Positions 17,567-25,802 of a DNA stretch of 64,000 bases are shown in pieces. The stretch's first letter is position 1; each line of letters starts with the position of its first letter. Both the position numbers and the translations under genes were made by a program. Source of the stretch: Pseudooctadecabacter jejudonensis (GTDB lineage: Bacteria; Pseudomonadota; Alphaproteobacteria; Rhodobacterales; Rhodobacteraceae); contig NZ_FWFT01000001.1 of assembly GCF_900172275.1 (NCBI RefSeq), positions 124,001 to 188,000 on the forward strand, written 5' to 3'. The notes under the pieces are model-generated. The model did no database searches, had not been told where the DNA came from, and worked only from the letters and a program-made list of their open reading frames with translations.

Positions 17567-18603
17567 GGGGCGGCTCCTGTCAGGTCAAGGTTGGGACGGA
17601 TGGGATAGGTCATGCGCAGCACATCGGCGCCGGTCACATCACGCCAGCCGTTGTGGCGCCACTGGGGGCGGCGGTCACGGTCGATGATCGCGGCACGAAT
17701 GCCTTCGAGGAAATCGCCATATTCCATTGCGCGGGCGGTGAAGCGGAATTCATGTTCCAAGGCGGTCTCGATCCGGTCGGCCAATCGGACCTTGTGGATC
17801 AACCCGACGGTCGCACAAAGCGCCAAGGGCGAATGGCGCTCCATCCGTTTTTGCGCATGAGCCAAGGCAGCAGGCAGGTCGGCTGGCATGGCCCGTTGGA
17901 TATCGCCAAAGCTCTCTCCGCCGAATGTGGCGTCGATGTCGGGCTGCGATGCGGCCAAACGGCTGTCTGGGGCCTGCGTGGCCACCGCATCCACGGCCGC
18001 TGGATCACCGGAGGCACAGAGCGTGTCAACCAAGGCAGTCCATGCATCACACGGCACATAATAGTCAGCAAAGCCTGCGTGAATTGCATCGGCGGCATCC
18101 ATCCGGTCCGCCGTAAGCCCCAGATATTCCCCCAAACGTCCCGGCGCACGGGCGAGGATCAGCGACCCACCGACGTCAGGCACGAGGCCGATGCTGACCT
18201 CTGGCAAAGCGATTTGACTGGTATCGCAGACCACGCGGTGGGATCCGTGACAGCCCACACCCACACCCCCGCCCATGGTGAACCCCTGCATGAGTGTCAC
18301 CACAGGCTTTGGAAAGTGGAACATTTTGGCGTTCAGACGATATTCATCGCGCCAAAACGCCTCTCCATAGCGAAAATCGCCTATACGCCCGGTGTCGTAC
18401 ATCCGTTGGATATCGCCGCCTGCACAAAACGCTTTATCCCCTGCGGCATCGATGATGACCAGATCAATGTCGGCGTCGGTCCAAGCGTCCAAGGCCCGTT
18501 CAATCTGGTGGCACATCTCATGGGTGAGGGCATTCAGCGCGTCTTCGCGTGTCAGGGTTATTCGCCCCGCACGCCCTTGGGTTCGCGCGTTGATATGTGG
18601 CAT
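17563..18603 (-). CDS. 3-hydroxyisobutyryl-CoA hydrolase (enoyl-CoA hydratase/isomerase family)
   Basis: 346-residue crotonase-fold protein of the HIBCH/ECH_2 type. It probably hydrolyses 3-hydroxyisobutyryl-CoA, the step before MmsB. Visible: AFCAGGDIQRMYDTG, the oxyanion region TMGGGVGVGCHGSHRV and the catalytic block ALPEVSIGLVPDVGGS with the family Glu and Asp. Coupled to mmsB by ATGA. Its ribosome site is unusual: the GAAGGGGGGGG ahead of the ATG at 18603 is the tail of dispersed repeat copy C. A plain enoyl-CoA hydratase is a less likely alternative because of length and context. Confidence 0.9.
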   Translation of the reverse strand: MPHINARTQGRAGRITLTREDALNALTHEMCHQIERALDAWTDADIDLVIIDAAGDKAFCAGGDIQRMYDTGRIGDFRYGEAFWRDEYRLNAKMFHFPKPVVTLMQGFTMGGGVGVGCHGSHRVVCDTSQIALPEVSIGLVPDVGGSLILARAPGRLGEYLGLTADRMDAADAIHAGFADYYVPCDAWTALVDTLCASGDPAAVDAVATQAPDSRLAASQPDIDATFGGESFGDIQRAMPADLPAALAHAQKRMERHSPLALCATVGLIHKVRLADRIETALEHEFRFTARAMEYGDFLEGIRAAIIDRDRRPQWRHNGWRDVTGADVLRMTYPIRPNLDLTGAAP

Positions 18604-18608
18604 TGGCC

Positions 18609-18648
18609 CCCCCCTTCATCTGACCAAAAAAACTCGCCCCGCAGGGCC
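18609..18648 (-). repeat. Dispersed terminator-tailed repeat, copy C
   Basis: Read on the minus strand this is identical over 40 bp to copy B (16661-16700), forming a perfect inverted pair about 1.9 kb apart. Its G-rich tail ends a few bases before the hydrolase start codon and supplies the Shine-Dalgarno-like sequence. The hairpin/T-run head would end transcription arriving from the right, so the operon promoter placement is puzzling. Confidence 0.9.
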
Positions 18649-18778
18649 GATAGGCCGCTTGAGATCGGACGTTAGAGGTCTTTGCTGAATTCGTCGATCA
18701 AATGATCGCCCGTGGCTGCCGTGCAGGCGCCCATCGTAATAACGGGCACTTGTGCTGATGCGTCAGGTAAGGGTCAGA

Positions 18779-19336
18779 TCACAGCAGGCGAACTTGACAG
18801 CCCACTTCAACGCGGCCGAACAGATCTGCGATATGTTCGTTATAAAGACCGATGCATCCTGATGAGCTTTGACGGCCGATTTTGCGTGTGTCGTGGGTGC
18901 CGTGGATCAGATAGGCAGGCCATGTCAGATACATCGCATGGGTGCCCAGCGGGTTGCCTGGATCGCCGCCTTCGATGCGCTCGGGCAGGGTCGGATCGCG
19001 TTCGCGCATATTGGCGGTCGGGGTCCAGGATGGGCCGACCCGTTTGCGCACGATTTCGGAATAGCCGCGCCTTGTCAGTTCCTCGGTCAGCGGAACCGAA
19101 GACGGATATAGATGATAGGACCCATCCGGGTCCCAATAGTGCAAAGCCCGCGATGTGATGTCAGCCAGAATGGCGCCTTTGCCAAGGGACTGGAAATGGT
19201 CTTGCCAATCTTGCGTGACGAACGACGACACGTTGCGGTCAGGCGCTGTTTGCGCCCCGGCCGTCAGGGGTGCCGCAATCATCGGTGTGGCCAAGGCGGC
19301 GGACGCGGTCATAAGAAAACGACGTTTGGTCTGCAT
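18779..19336 (-). CDS. L,D-transpeptidase (YkuD domain)
   Basis: About 185 residues. An N-terminal export signal with a twin-arginine-like start (MQTKRRFLMTASAAL, then an Ala-rich stretch) precedes a YkuD domain. The catalytic signature is present: His near 144 (LIHGTHD) and the nucleophile in SSGCIGLYN (Cys near 161). The enzyme would form 3-3 peptidoglycan cross-links or attach envelope proteins. ATG at 19336 preferred; an in-frame ATG lies at 19348. It separates mmsB/hydrolase from mmsA without obvious metabolic connection. Between it and the hydrolase (18649-18778) no gene is supported. Confidence 0.92.
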   Translation of the reverse strand: MQTKRRFLMTASAALATPMIAAPLTAGAQTAPDRNVSSFVTQDWQDHFQSLGKGAILADITSRALHYWDPDGSYHLYPSSVPLTEELTRRGYSEIVRKRVGPSWTPTANMRERDPTLPERIEGGDPGNPLGTHAMYLTWPAYLIHGTHDTRKIGRQSSSGCIGLYNEHIADLFGRVEVGCQVRLL

Positions 19337-19502
19337 GATGTCCCTCATTCAGATTCTTTCATGTGATGTGTCATGGACAGGGCCAATTTTCAATGGAAGG
19401 GCTATAAAATGGGTGTGATCGGCAGAAAATACCCCACCGTGACGTCGGGCTGTGCATCCGCATTTGCCGAAAAGAAACCCGATTTGGTCCTGTCCGAACC
19501 GA

Positions 19503-19913
19503 TCAGGCGGCAAGGCTGTCCACGTAGCTGTCTGGAAGCCCCAAAATGACGGCGGCGTGCGCGATATCTTCGACAGTGCGCAAATTGATGCCCGGCACTT
19601 CGGACCACATGTTTGTGGCCATTGCCGCCAACTGACGCGCGGCTGGCGTCGGGGCAAGGAAAACGCTGGTGCTTTCGTACCTATATTCGCCGTATTGCTC
19701 CAACAATCGGATTTGTGCCTCGATGAATTCCTTGTGGTCTGTCGTGAAGACGTGAATGCCGCTGAGATCAATGAGGTGAGGCATTTCAGCTACAAATTTC
19801 GGATTTTGAGAATATTCGGCGACCGCATCGAGGCTTGTCTGCATCGTGAATTGCCCGCTGTAGCGCAGATGGAGCACAGGCGGATGTTCAATAAATGTAT
19901 ATTGGATAGGCAT
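19503..19913 (-). CDS. Conserved-looking protein of unknown function
   Basis: 136 residues from an ATG at 19913 (MPIQYTFIEHPPVLHLRYSG). No domain recognised with certainty. The pattern of an initial beta hairpin, then AVAEYSQNPKFVAEMPHLIDLSGIHVF, an amphipathic helix and a final helix recalls small STAS/SpoIIAA-like proteins, but this is only a structural impression. It is soluble with no signal peptide. It lies between the L,D-transpeptidase and mmsA with a terminator of mmsA just upstream, so it probably has its own promoter or relies on read-through. Confidence 0.7.
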   Translation of the reverse strand: MPIQYTFIEHPPVLHLRYSGQFTMQTSLDAVAEYSQNPKFVAEMPHLIDLSGIHVFTTDHKEFIEAQIRLLEQYGEYRYESTSVFLAPTPAARQLAAMATNMWSEVPGINLRTVEDIAHAAVILGLPDSYVDSLAA

Positions 19914-19937
19914 TTGATGTCTCAAAAAGGTTTTGTC

Positions 19938-19970
19938 AAAAAGGGCGCCCCGAAATATGGGACGCCCTTT
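19938..19970 (-). terminator. Terminator after mmsA
   Basis: On the minus strand GGGCGTCCC, a loop, GGGGCGCCC and then TTTTTG: a strong rho-independent hairpin ending 11 bp past the mmsA stop codon. It separates mmsA from the unknown gene downstream. Confidence 0.85.
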
Positions 19971-19981
19971 GCCTTAACGGA

Positions 19982-21484
19982 TCAATCCATGGCTTTGAAG
20001 TTGAATTCGCCGCCTTCCTTAATCCCCGACGGCCAACGTGACGTCACGGTTTTGGTGCGGGTGTAGAATTTGAACGCATCGGGCCCGTGTTGGTTGAGAT
20101 CGCCAAAGGCTGATTTTTTCCAGCCACCAAAGGTGTGATAGGCAAGCGGCACGGGGATGGGGACGTTGATGCCGACCATACCCACGTTGACGCGGTTGGC
20201 AAAATCACGCGCGGCGTCGCCGTCGCGGGTGAAGATTGCGGTGCCATTGCCGTATTCATGATCCATGGCAAGGCTCAGCGCCTCTTCATAGCTGCCGGCG
20301 CGTACGGTGCTGAGGACAGGGCCGAAGATCTCTTTTTTGTAGATGTCCATGTCGGGTGTGACACGGTCAAAGAGATGCGGGCCGACGAAAAAGCCGTCTT
20401 CATAGCCCTGAAGCGAGAAATCGCGCCCGTCCACGACAAGCTCCGCCCCTTGGTCGATGCCAGACTGAACAAGGCCAAGGATGTTCTGTTTGGCAGCGGC
20501 TGTGACAACAGGGCCGTAATCCACATCGTCGCCGGATGTGTAGGGGCCGACGCGCAGCTTTTCGATGCGCGGGATCAGCTCTTCGATCAGCCTGTCGGCT
20601 GTCTCATCGCCCACGGGGACGGCCACGGAAATGGCCATGCACCGTTCGCCCGCCGCACCGTAGCCCGCACCCACCAGCGCATCGGCGGCTTGGCCCATAT
20701 CGGCGTCTGGCATGATGATCATGTGGTTTTTGGCCCCGCCAAAACACTGCACCCGCTTCCCGTTTTCGCAGCCGCGCGCGTAGATATATTCGGCGATGGG
20801 GGTGGAGCCGACGAAGCCCACGGATTGAATGGTGGGGTTGTCGAGGATCGCATCGACGCTCTCCTTGTCGCCATTGACGACCTGCAGGATGCCTGCCGGA
20901 AGGCCCGCTTCCTCCATCAACTCAGCCAGCATCAGCGGCACGGATGGGTCACGTTCGGAGGGTTTGAGGATGAAGGCATTGCCGCAAGCGATGGCGGGCG
21001 CGAACATCCACATGGGGATCATGGCGGGGAAGTTGAAGGGCGTAATGCCAGCGGTGACCCCAAGCGCCTGACGCATGGAATAGATGTCGATGCCGGGGCC
21101 TGCGCCATCGGTGTATTCACCTTTGAGCATTTGCGGCGCGCCGATGCAGTATTCGACGACCTCAAGCCCGCGTTGCACGTCGCCTTTGGCATCGGGGATG
21201 GTTTTGCCATGCTCACGGCTGAGCGCTTCGGAAAGTTTGTCCATGTCGCGGTTGAGCAGGCCCACAAAGGCCATCAGCACGCGGGCGCGACGTTGAGGGT
21301 TGGTGGCGGCCCATGCGGGCTGGGCCTGTGCGGCGACGTTCACGGCATGGTCGAGGTCTTCTTTCGAGGCAAGCGGTAGTTTGGCCTGAACCTCACCCGT
21401 GGCGGGGTTGTAGACGTCTGCAAAGCGCCCCGACGTGCCTTTGACATGTGCGCCGCCGATGTAGTGGGTCAATTCTGTGGTCAT
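19982..21484 (-). CDS. mmsA: CoA-acylating methylmalonate-semialdehyde dehydrogenase
   Basis: 500-residue aldehyde dehydrogenase converting (methyl)malonate semialdehyde, NAD and CoA to propionyl- or acetyl-CoA, the last step of valine and inositol breakdown. Visible: ITPFNFPAMIPMWMFAPAIA, the NAD-binding GFVGSTPIAEYI and the nucleophile Cys282 in AAGERCMAIS. The Glu of ordinary aldehyde dehydrogenases is absent around FGGAKNHMIIM, as expected for the acylating type. ATG at 21484 chosen (GGAG eight bases upstream, usual length), although the frame is open to 21682. Divergent from a LysR gene that probably regulates it. Confidence 0.95.
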   Translation of the reverse strand: MTTELTHYIGGAHVKGTSGRFADVYNPATGEVQAKLPLASKEDLDHAVNVAAQAQPAWAATNPQRRARVLMAFVGLLNRDMDKLSEALSREHGKTIPDAKGDVQRGLEVVEYCIGAPQMLKGEYTDGAGPGIDIYSMRQALGVTAGITPFNFPAMIPMWMFAPAIACGNAFILKPSERDPSVPLMLAELMEEAGLPAGILQVVNGDKESVDAILDNPTIQSVGFVGSTPIAEYIYARGCENGKRVQCFGGAKNHMIIMPDADMGQAADALVGAGYGAAGERCMAISVAVPVGDETADRLIEELIPRIEKLRVGPYTSGDDVDYGPVVTAAAKQNILGLVQSGIDQGAELVVDGRDFSLQGYEDGFFVGPHLFDRVTPDMDIYKKEIFGPVLSTVRAGSYEEALSLAMDHEYGNGTAIFTRDGDAARDFANRVNVGMVGINVPIPVPLAYHTFGGWKKSAFGDLNQHGPDAFKFYTRTKTVTSRWPSGIKEGGEFNFKAMD

Positions 21485-21556
21485 TTCGATCTCCATGATT
21501 TGGGGCGAGTTTAGTCTTGCATTATCGGGCGTAGTAGCGTGATTTTGACATGAGTA

Positions 21557-21586
21557 TTTTGCATATTTGCAAGACAGCGAAACGAA
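21557..21586 (+). repeat. Shared intergenic element, copy 1 (mmsA-lysR gap)
   Basis: TTTTGCATATTTGCAAGACA followed by GCGAAACGAA. It closely resembles 25803-25831 near the second gap gene (TTTGCATATTT ... ACAGCGAAACGAA). It lies in the divergent promoter region of mmsA and the LysR gene and contains the palindromic core TTGCATATTTGCAA. It may be a regulator site or a small repeat. Confidence 0.45.
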
Positions 21587-21612
21587 ATAGCATGATATCG
21601 GGCAGGGCGCGC

Positions 21613-22500
21613 ATGGACAGATGGGATGATATGCGGGTGTTTCTGGCGGTGGCCCGCGCCGAGAGTTTGAGCCGAGCGGCACCGGTTTTGAAAATGGATG
21701 CGGCCACGGTGGGGCGACGCATTTCGCGGTTGGAACAGGGGATGGGGGCCGCGCTTTTTGCCAAGTCGCAGCAGGGGTATGCCCTGACCGATTTGGGCGC
21801 GCGGATGCTGGCTCATGTTGAGGCTGCAGAGGCGGCGATGTCGCAGGCCGCAGATGAGGTGCAAGGCACGCAGGGCGGGTTGACGGGACAGATCCGCATC
21901 GGGGCGCCGGACGGGGCGGCGAATTACCTGCTGCCTCAGGTGTGCGCGACTATTGCCGCACAGAACCCTGATCTGGAGATCCAGATCCTAGCCTTGCCGC
22001 GTGTGGTGAACCTGTCCAAACGGGAGGCGGACATGGCGGTGACGGTGTCGCCCCCTGATGCGGGCAGGTTGGTGGTGCAAAAGGTGACGGATTACCGACT
22101 GCATTTGGCTGCGCGTGCTGACATTGCGAACAAAATTGCGACGCGTGCGGATCTGCGGGATGTGCCGTTTGTGGGCTACATCCCGGACATGATTTTCGAC
22201 AAGGAATTGGATTACTTGGGTAATCTGGCATCGTCGGGGGTGCAGGTGGCGTCCAATTCGGTGGCCGTGCAGGCCATGGCGCTGCGCGCGGGAGCCGGTG
22301 TTGGCATCGTACATGACTTTGCCTTGCCGATGATGCCTGAGGTGCGCCGCGTGCTGACACAGGAGGTGTCGCTGGTGCGGTCTTTCTATCTGGTGCGTCA
22401 TCAAAGCGACCGCAGATCGGAGCGTTTGACGCGCTTTGCCGAGGCCGTCACGGCAGGTGTGCGCGCGCAGGTTGCGCAGCTGGAGGGGGCGGTCGCTTGA
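21613..22500 (+). CDS. LysR family transcriptional regulator
   Basis: About 295 residues. The N-terminal winged helix (MRVFLAVARAESLSRAAPVLKMDAATVGRRISRLEQGMG) is followed by a LysR substrate-binding domain (QIRIGAPDGAANYLLPQ ... AVQAMALRAGAGVGIVHDF). The frame is open to 21550; ATG at 21613 is preferred because it begins right before the helix-turn-helix and has GGGCAGGG upstream. Divergent from mmsA across about 130 bp, the classic arrangement for a LysR regulator of its neighbour, so control of valine catabolism is a reasonable inference. Confidence 0.9.
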   Translation: MDRWDDMRVFLAVARAESLSRAAPVLKMDAATVGRRISRLEQGMGAALFAKSQQGYALTDLGARMLAHVEAAEAAMSQAADEVQGTQGGLTGQIRIGAPDGAANYLLPQVCATIAAQNPDLEIQILALPRVVNLSKREADMAVTVSPPDAGRLVVQKVTDYRLHLAARADIANKIATRADLRDVPFVGYIPDMIFDKELDYLGNLASSGVQVASNSVAVQAMALRAGAGVGIVHDFALPMMPEVRRVLTQEVSLVRSFYLVRHQSDRRSERLTRFAEAVTAGVRAQVAQLEGAVA

Positions 22501-22568
22501 CAGGTGAGGGGGGTGGGCGGCTAGGCTGGTGATACGTTCACGGTGCCAAACCCGAAAAGGAGACCCCC

Positions 22569-23006
22569 ATGATTGTATCGCAAATCCTCAAATCGAAGGC
22601 TGTCGACGGGGTTTTGACCCTTGGATCTGATGCCAGCGTATCGGACGCGGCGGCCATTATGGCAGATCGACGGATCGGGACAATTGTGATCAGCGATGAT
22701 GGCGGAAAGACGGCTGCGGGTATTTTGTCCGAACGCGATATCGTGCGCCATTTGGGCACGCGGGGGGCGTCTTGTATGGCGGACCGTGTCAGTGCCTTGA
22801 TGACGGCCAAACTGGTGACCTGCGCAGGCGGCGACACGTCTGACAGCGTGTTGGGTCGCATGACGGAAGGCCGGTTCCGGCATATGCCTGTGGTGGAAGA
22901 GGGCCAACTTGTCGGGCTGATTTCGATCGGGGATGTGGTGAAGGCACGGCTGTCGGAATTGGCGATGGAACGTGACGCCCTCGAAGGGATGGTGATGGGT
23001 CATTAG
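22569..23006 (+). CDS. CBS domain-containing protein
   Basis: 145 residues made almost wholly of a CBS pair. The first unit covers about 1-65 (ILKSKAVDGVLTLGSDASVSDAAAIMADRRIGTIVI), the second about 75-130 (MTAKLVTCAGGDTSDSVLGRMTEGRFRHMPVVEEGQLVGLISIGDVVKA). Such stand-alone pairs bind adenine nucleotides and often sense energy charge; the partner is unknown. ATG at 22569 with AAAGGAGA six bases upstream. It precedes coaD by 70 bp on the same strand and may be co-transcribed with it. Confidence 0.92.
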   Translation: MIVSQILKSKAVDGVLTLGSDASVSDAAAIMADRRIGTIVISDDGGKTAAGILSERDIVRHLGTRGASCMADRVSALMTAKLVTCAGGDTSDSVLGRMTEGRFRHMPVVEEGQLVGLISIGDVVKARLSELAMERDALEGMVMGH

Positions 23007-23076
23007 GGTTGCGCTGTGGCGCGGAATAGGTTTGCTTTGCGCGCAACTGACGACGAAGACATGAAGTAGGCCCATT

Positions 23077-23571
23077 ATGCGCATTGGACTTTACCCAGGC
23101 ACTTTTGACCCTGTCACCTTGGGACATCTGGATATCATCAGGCGGGCCTGTTCGCTGGTGGACCGGTTGGTGATCGGGGTGGCCATCAACCGCGACAAGG
23201 GGCCGTTGTTTTCTCTGGAAGAACGGGTCGCCATGATTGAGGCGGAATGTGCGGGTTTGTCAGCGCAAACGGGCTGTGAAATCGTGGCCCATCCGTTTGA
23301 GAATCTGTTGATCGACTGCGCCAAAGATGTCGAGGCCGGCATTATCGTGCGCGGGCTGCGGGCTGTGGCCGATTTTGAGTATGAATATCAAATGGTTGGC
23401 ATGAACCGCCAACTTGATGACAGCGTTGAGACTGTGTTTTTGATGGCCGAAGCCGAGCATCAAGCCATCGCCAGCAAGCTGGTCAAAGAAATCGCGCGGC
23501 TTGGGGGGGATGTGTCGAAATTTGTGACACCATCGGTGCGCGACGCGTTGAACGCACGGATGCATCCTTGA
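23077..23571 (+). CDS. coaD: Phosphopantetheine adenylyltransferase
   Basis: 164-residue nucleotidyltransferase making dephospho-CoA from 4'-phosphopantetheine and ATP, the penultimate step of CoA synthesis. Visible: RIGLYPGTFDPVTLGHLDII with the T/HxGH nucleotide site, VRGLRAVADFEYEYQM, and a C-terminal block AIASKLVKEIARLGGDVSKFV in place of the usual ISSxxVRE. Length is typical. A 28-bp palindrome (P3) lies 20 bp after the stop between convergent genes. Confidence 0.96.
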   Translation: MRIGLYPGTFDPVTLGHLDIIRRACSLVDRLVIGVAINRDKGPLFSLEERVAMIEAECAGLSAQTGCEIVAHPFENLLIDCAKDVEAGIIVRGLRAVADFEYEYQMVGMNRQLDDSVETVFLMAEAEHQAIASKLVKEIARLGGDVSKFVTPSVRDALNARMHP

Positions 23572-23590
23572 ACAGACCTGTGTTGCGCAC

Positions 23591-23618
23591 ACCCACAAAA
23601 TTCCGGAATTTTGTGGGT
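23591..23618. terminator. 28-bp perfect palindrome P3, likely bidirectional terminator
   Basis: Arms ACCCACAAAATTCC and GGAATTTTGTGGGT meet without a gap, giving a perfect 28-bp palindrome. It sits between the convergent coaD and lipoprotein genes, as expected for a two-way terminator. Its AT-rich core is the one found after lpdA (P1, P2). Confidence 0.65.
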
Positions 23619-23646
23619 GCGGACCGTCGGTGCAGGCCGGAGGATC

Positions 23647-24009
23647 TTAGCCGTTACAGGTGAATTGCAGTGTCGTGGCTGACGCAGGAAATGTTCGGCG
23701 TTGGATCATGGTCCCGGTCTGGACCGTTTCTGACAACATGCGTGGTGGGGCTTGTTCAACATTGGTGATCGTAAATGCACCCTCACCACAGCGGTTTGCG
23801 GCGGCCACTTGGCAGTTGCCATAAAGCGGAATTGTCCCTGTGCCGAATAGGCCTTCTTGGCCCGCAGTCGACAAATCAACCGTACAGCTTGCCGCGTAAA
23901 GTGTTTTGCCGTTGAGGACGCCGACAGGTTCACCGTCCCCTGCAAGGGCAGCCGCAATGGCGCAACCGCCAAGAACAGGAAGGGCGAGGAGGGGGAGCAG
24001 TTTGGTCAT
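23647..24009 (-). CDS. Small putative lipoprotein of unknown function
   Basis: 120 residues from an ATG at 24009 (GAGG eight bases upstream). It begins with a lipoprotein signal (MTKLLPLLALPVLGGC, lipobox LGGC with Cys16). The mature part carries three or more further cysteines (ASCTVDLS, YGNCQVAAANRC, QFTCNG), suggesting disulfides in the periplasm. No known domain recognised. Convergent with coaD and upstream of nothing obviously related. Confidence 0.75.
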   Translation of the reverse strand: MTKLLPLLALPVLGGCAIAAALAGDGEPVGVLNGKTLYAASCTVDLSTAGQEGLFGTGTIPLYGNCQVAAANRCGEGAFTITNVEQAPPRMLSETVQTGTMIQRRTFPASATTLQFTCNG

Positions 24010-24069
24010 GTCGGCCTCGTATAATTGATACTGAGCCCGTTGTGTCATGCGCCTGCCCCCGTCGCAATG

Positions 24070-24231
24070 TTAACCGTAGACTGCGCGGGCGGCGATTTCT
24101 TTGGCGTCACCGGGACAAAGGCCCAGATCCTCAACCGCGAGGTCGTGGGGCAGCCTGGCGATTTCGGCACGGGTCCGGTTGTAGGCGGCACGTTTGGCAA
24201 GGCGGTCACGCAGGGTGGTGAACATGGTCAT
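24070..24231 (-). CDS. DUF1127 (YjiS-like) small protein
   Basis: 53 residues from an ATG at 24231. The arginine-rich helix TTLRDRLAKRAAYNRTRAEIARLP followed by DLAVEDLGLCPGDAKEIAARAVYG matches the DUF1127 pattern (R-rich helix, then L-x-D-L-G-L). In Rhodobacter relatives DUF1127 proteins can bind RNA and affect RNA turnover, and some of their mRNAs release small RNAs. That role is only possible here. Confidence 0.75.
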   Translation of the reverse strand: MTMFTTLRDRLAKRAAYNRTRAEIARLPHDLAVEDLGLCPGDAKEIAARAVYG

Positions 24232-24363
24232 GGGGGCATTCCTTTCGCACAAGGTTGTGTTCGTTCATCTTGCCCCAGATTTAAGCGGTGATGTTTGCGG
24301 TACCAGCCCCGGGTTTGGTCAACCGGCATTGCAGATTTTGCATGGGTTTTTTGTGATCCGCAC

Positions 24364-24392
24364 AAAAAATGGGCCAACCTTTCGGTCAGCCC
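24364..24392 (-). terminator. Terminator after gap
   Basis: On the minus strand GGGCTGACC, GAAA loop, GGTTGGCCC, then ATTTTTTG. A rho-independent hairpin 23 bp past the gap stop codon. Confidence 0.85.
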
Positions 24393-24415
24393 ATCACATG
24401 TCGTTTGAAGTGCGA

Positions 24416-25420
24416 TTACAGGAATTTGGCCATCGCAACGGCGGTGTCGGCCATGCGATTGGAGAAGCCCCATTCGTTGTCGTACCACGTCAGGATGCGG
24501 CACATGTTACCGTCCATGACTTTGGTCTGATCCGTTGCAAAGATCGAGCTGCGCGGGTCGTGGTTGAAATCCATCGAGACCAGTTTGGCATCGGTGACAC
24601 CCAGCACACCTTTGAGCGGGCCGTCTGCGGCGGCGGCGCGGATCAGATCATTGATCTCTTCCACGGTGGTGTCGCGGGCGGCCTCGAACGTGAGGTCCAC
24701 ACACGAGACATTGGGCGTGGGCACGCGGATGGCGACGCCGTCCAGCTTGCCGTCAAGTTCCGGCAAGACCAGACCCACGGCCTTGGCGGCACCCGTGGAC
24801 GTCGGGATCATGGACATGGCCGCAGCCCGCGCACGGTACAGATCTTTGTGCATCGTGTCCAAGGTGGGCTGGTCGCCGGTGTAGCTGTGCACCGTCGTCA
24901 TGAAGCCCCGTTTGATGCCCAGCCCGTCGTTGAGGACTTTGGCCACAGGGGACAGGCAGTTTGTGGTGCAGGACGCGTTGGACACGACGATGTCGCCCGC
25001 TGTGAGGGCGCCGTCGTTCACGCCGAAGACGATCGTTTTGTCGGCATCTTTGCCGGGGGCCGAGATCAGCACCCGCGAGGAGCCGTTTTCGAGATGCGCC
25101 TGGCAGGCCTCTTTTGAGGTGAAGATACCGGTGCATTCCAGCACCACGTCAATATGGGACCATGGCAGATCGGCGGGGTTGCGAATGGCAGACACCGTGA
25201 TCGGGCCGCGGCCCACGTCTATTGTGTCGCCGTCAACCTTGACCTCAACAGGGAAGCGGCCGTGCACGCTGTCGTATTGCAGCAAGTGGGCGTTGGTTTC
25301 CACGGGGCCAAGATCGTTGATGGCCACGACTTCGATGTCGGTGCGGCCGGATTCGATGATCGCGCGCAGCACGTTGCGCCCGATGCGGCCGAAGCCGTTG
25401 ATTGCTACTTTTACGGTCAT
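24416..25420 (-). CDS. gap: Type I glyceraldehyde-3-phosphate dehydrogenase (NAD-type)
   Basis: 334 residues. Catalytic Cys151 in [13 protein letters not shown]-terminal [10 protein letters not shown], and [20 protein letters not shown], in which Asp36 corresponds to the residue that favours NAD. It interconverts glyceraldehyde-3-phosphate and 1,3-bisphosphoglycerate. ATG at 25420 fixed by family start ([12 protein letters not shown]) and GGAGG upstream. A TGTTGGCGCTAACA site at 25473-25486 lies in its promoter. A second GAPDH gene follows 0.4 kb upstream on the same strand. Confidence 0.96.
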   Translation of the reverse strand: MTVKVAINGFGRIGRNVLRAIIESGRTDIEVVAINDLGPVETNAHLLQYDSVHGRFPVEVKVDGDTIDVGRGPITVSAIRNPADLPWSHIDVVLECTGIFTSKEACQAHLENGSSRVLISAPGKDADKTIVFGVNDGALTAGDIVVSNASCTTNCLSPVAKVLNDGLGIKRGFMTTVHSYTGDQPTLDTMHKDLYRARAAAMSMIPTSTGAAKAVGLVLPELDGKLDGVAIRVPTPNVSCVDLTFEAARDTTVEEINDLIRAAAADGPLKGVLGVTDAKLVSMDFNHDPRSSIFATDQTKVMDGNMCRILTWYDNEWGFSNRMADTAVAMAKFL

Positions 25421-25472
25421 GGGAGCCTCCATAATTTCGGATGGACATAGCGTGGCCATAGGGCACGGCCAC

Positions 25473-25486
25473 TGTTGGCGCTAACA
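25473..25486. promoter_or_regulatory. LacI-type (CceR-like) operator upstream of gap
   Basis: TGTTGGCGCTAACA differs at one base from the palindrome TGTTAGCGCTAACA, which I recall as the CceR motif of Rhodobacter-group central carbon control. It lies 53 bp ahead of the gap start. The consensus is from memory. Confidence 0.6.
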
Positions 25487-25531
25487 TCCCCATATATCAG
25501 GGAAGGTCAACCCTTTGGCGGGCAAAGATCC

Positions 25532-25675
25532 TTAGCGCCAGAACGCGATTGTCTGGATCAGGTCGATGCCCTTGCGGCTTAAGAAAACGAGGGCGTCCAG
25601 ATGCAGGACATAATGGTCCAGCACGAAAAAGCCGATGATGGCGGCCATGAGGAAGATCGCAAGGCGGGTCGTCAT
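25532..25675 (-). CDS. Small single-pass membrane protein between the two gap genes
   Basis: 47 residues from an ATG at 25675: a hydrophobic helix (LAIFLMAAIIGFFVLDHYVLHL, about 5-26) followed by LDALVFLSRKGIDLIQTIAFWR. No strong ribosome site. It lies between the two GAPDH genes on the same strand. I recall similar tiny genes beside gap in this order, but function is unknown. Confidence 0.6.
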   Translation of the reverse strand: MTTRLAIFLMAAIIGFFVLDHYVLHLDALVFLSRKGIDLIQTIAFWR

Positions 25676-25802
25676 GGGGTGTTTACGCCACGAAACGCGG
25701 CCCTTTGTCGAGGGGGCGCGCTGAATGAGCGGCTGCGCCGCGCATGATTTTTTGATTTTTGCGCCCCAACCGGCAGGGGATGGCGCTGGTCGGGGGCTTG
25801 GA

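Noticed and set aside
18673-18732. 20-codon minus-strand frame ending DHLIDEFSKDL between the hydrolase and the L,D-transpeptidase
   Set aside because: Too short, no ribosome site and no similarity I can name; could be a gene tail remnant but that is not supported.
20135-21379. Long plus-strand frame opposite mmsA
   Set aside because: Antisense shadow of a strongly conserved dehydrogenase; low-complexity Asp/His/Gly composition and no recognisable family.
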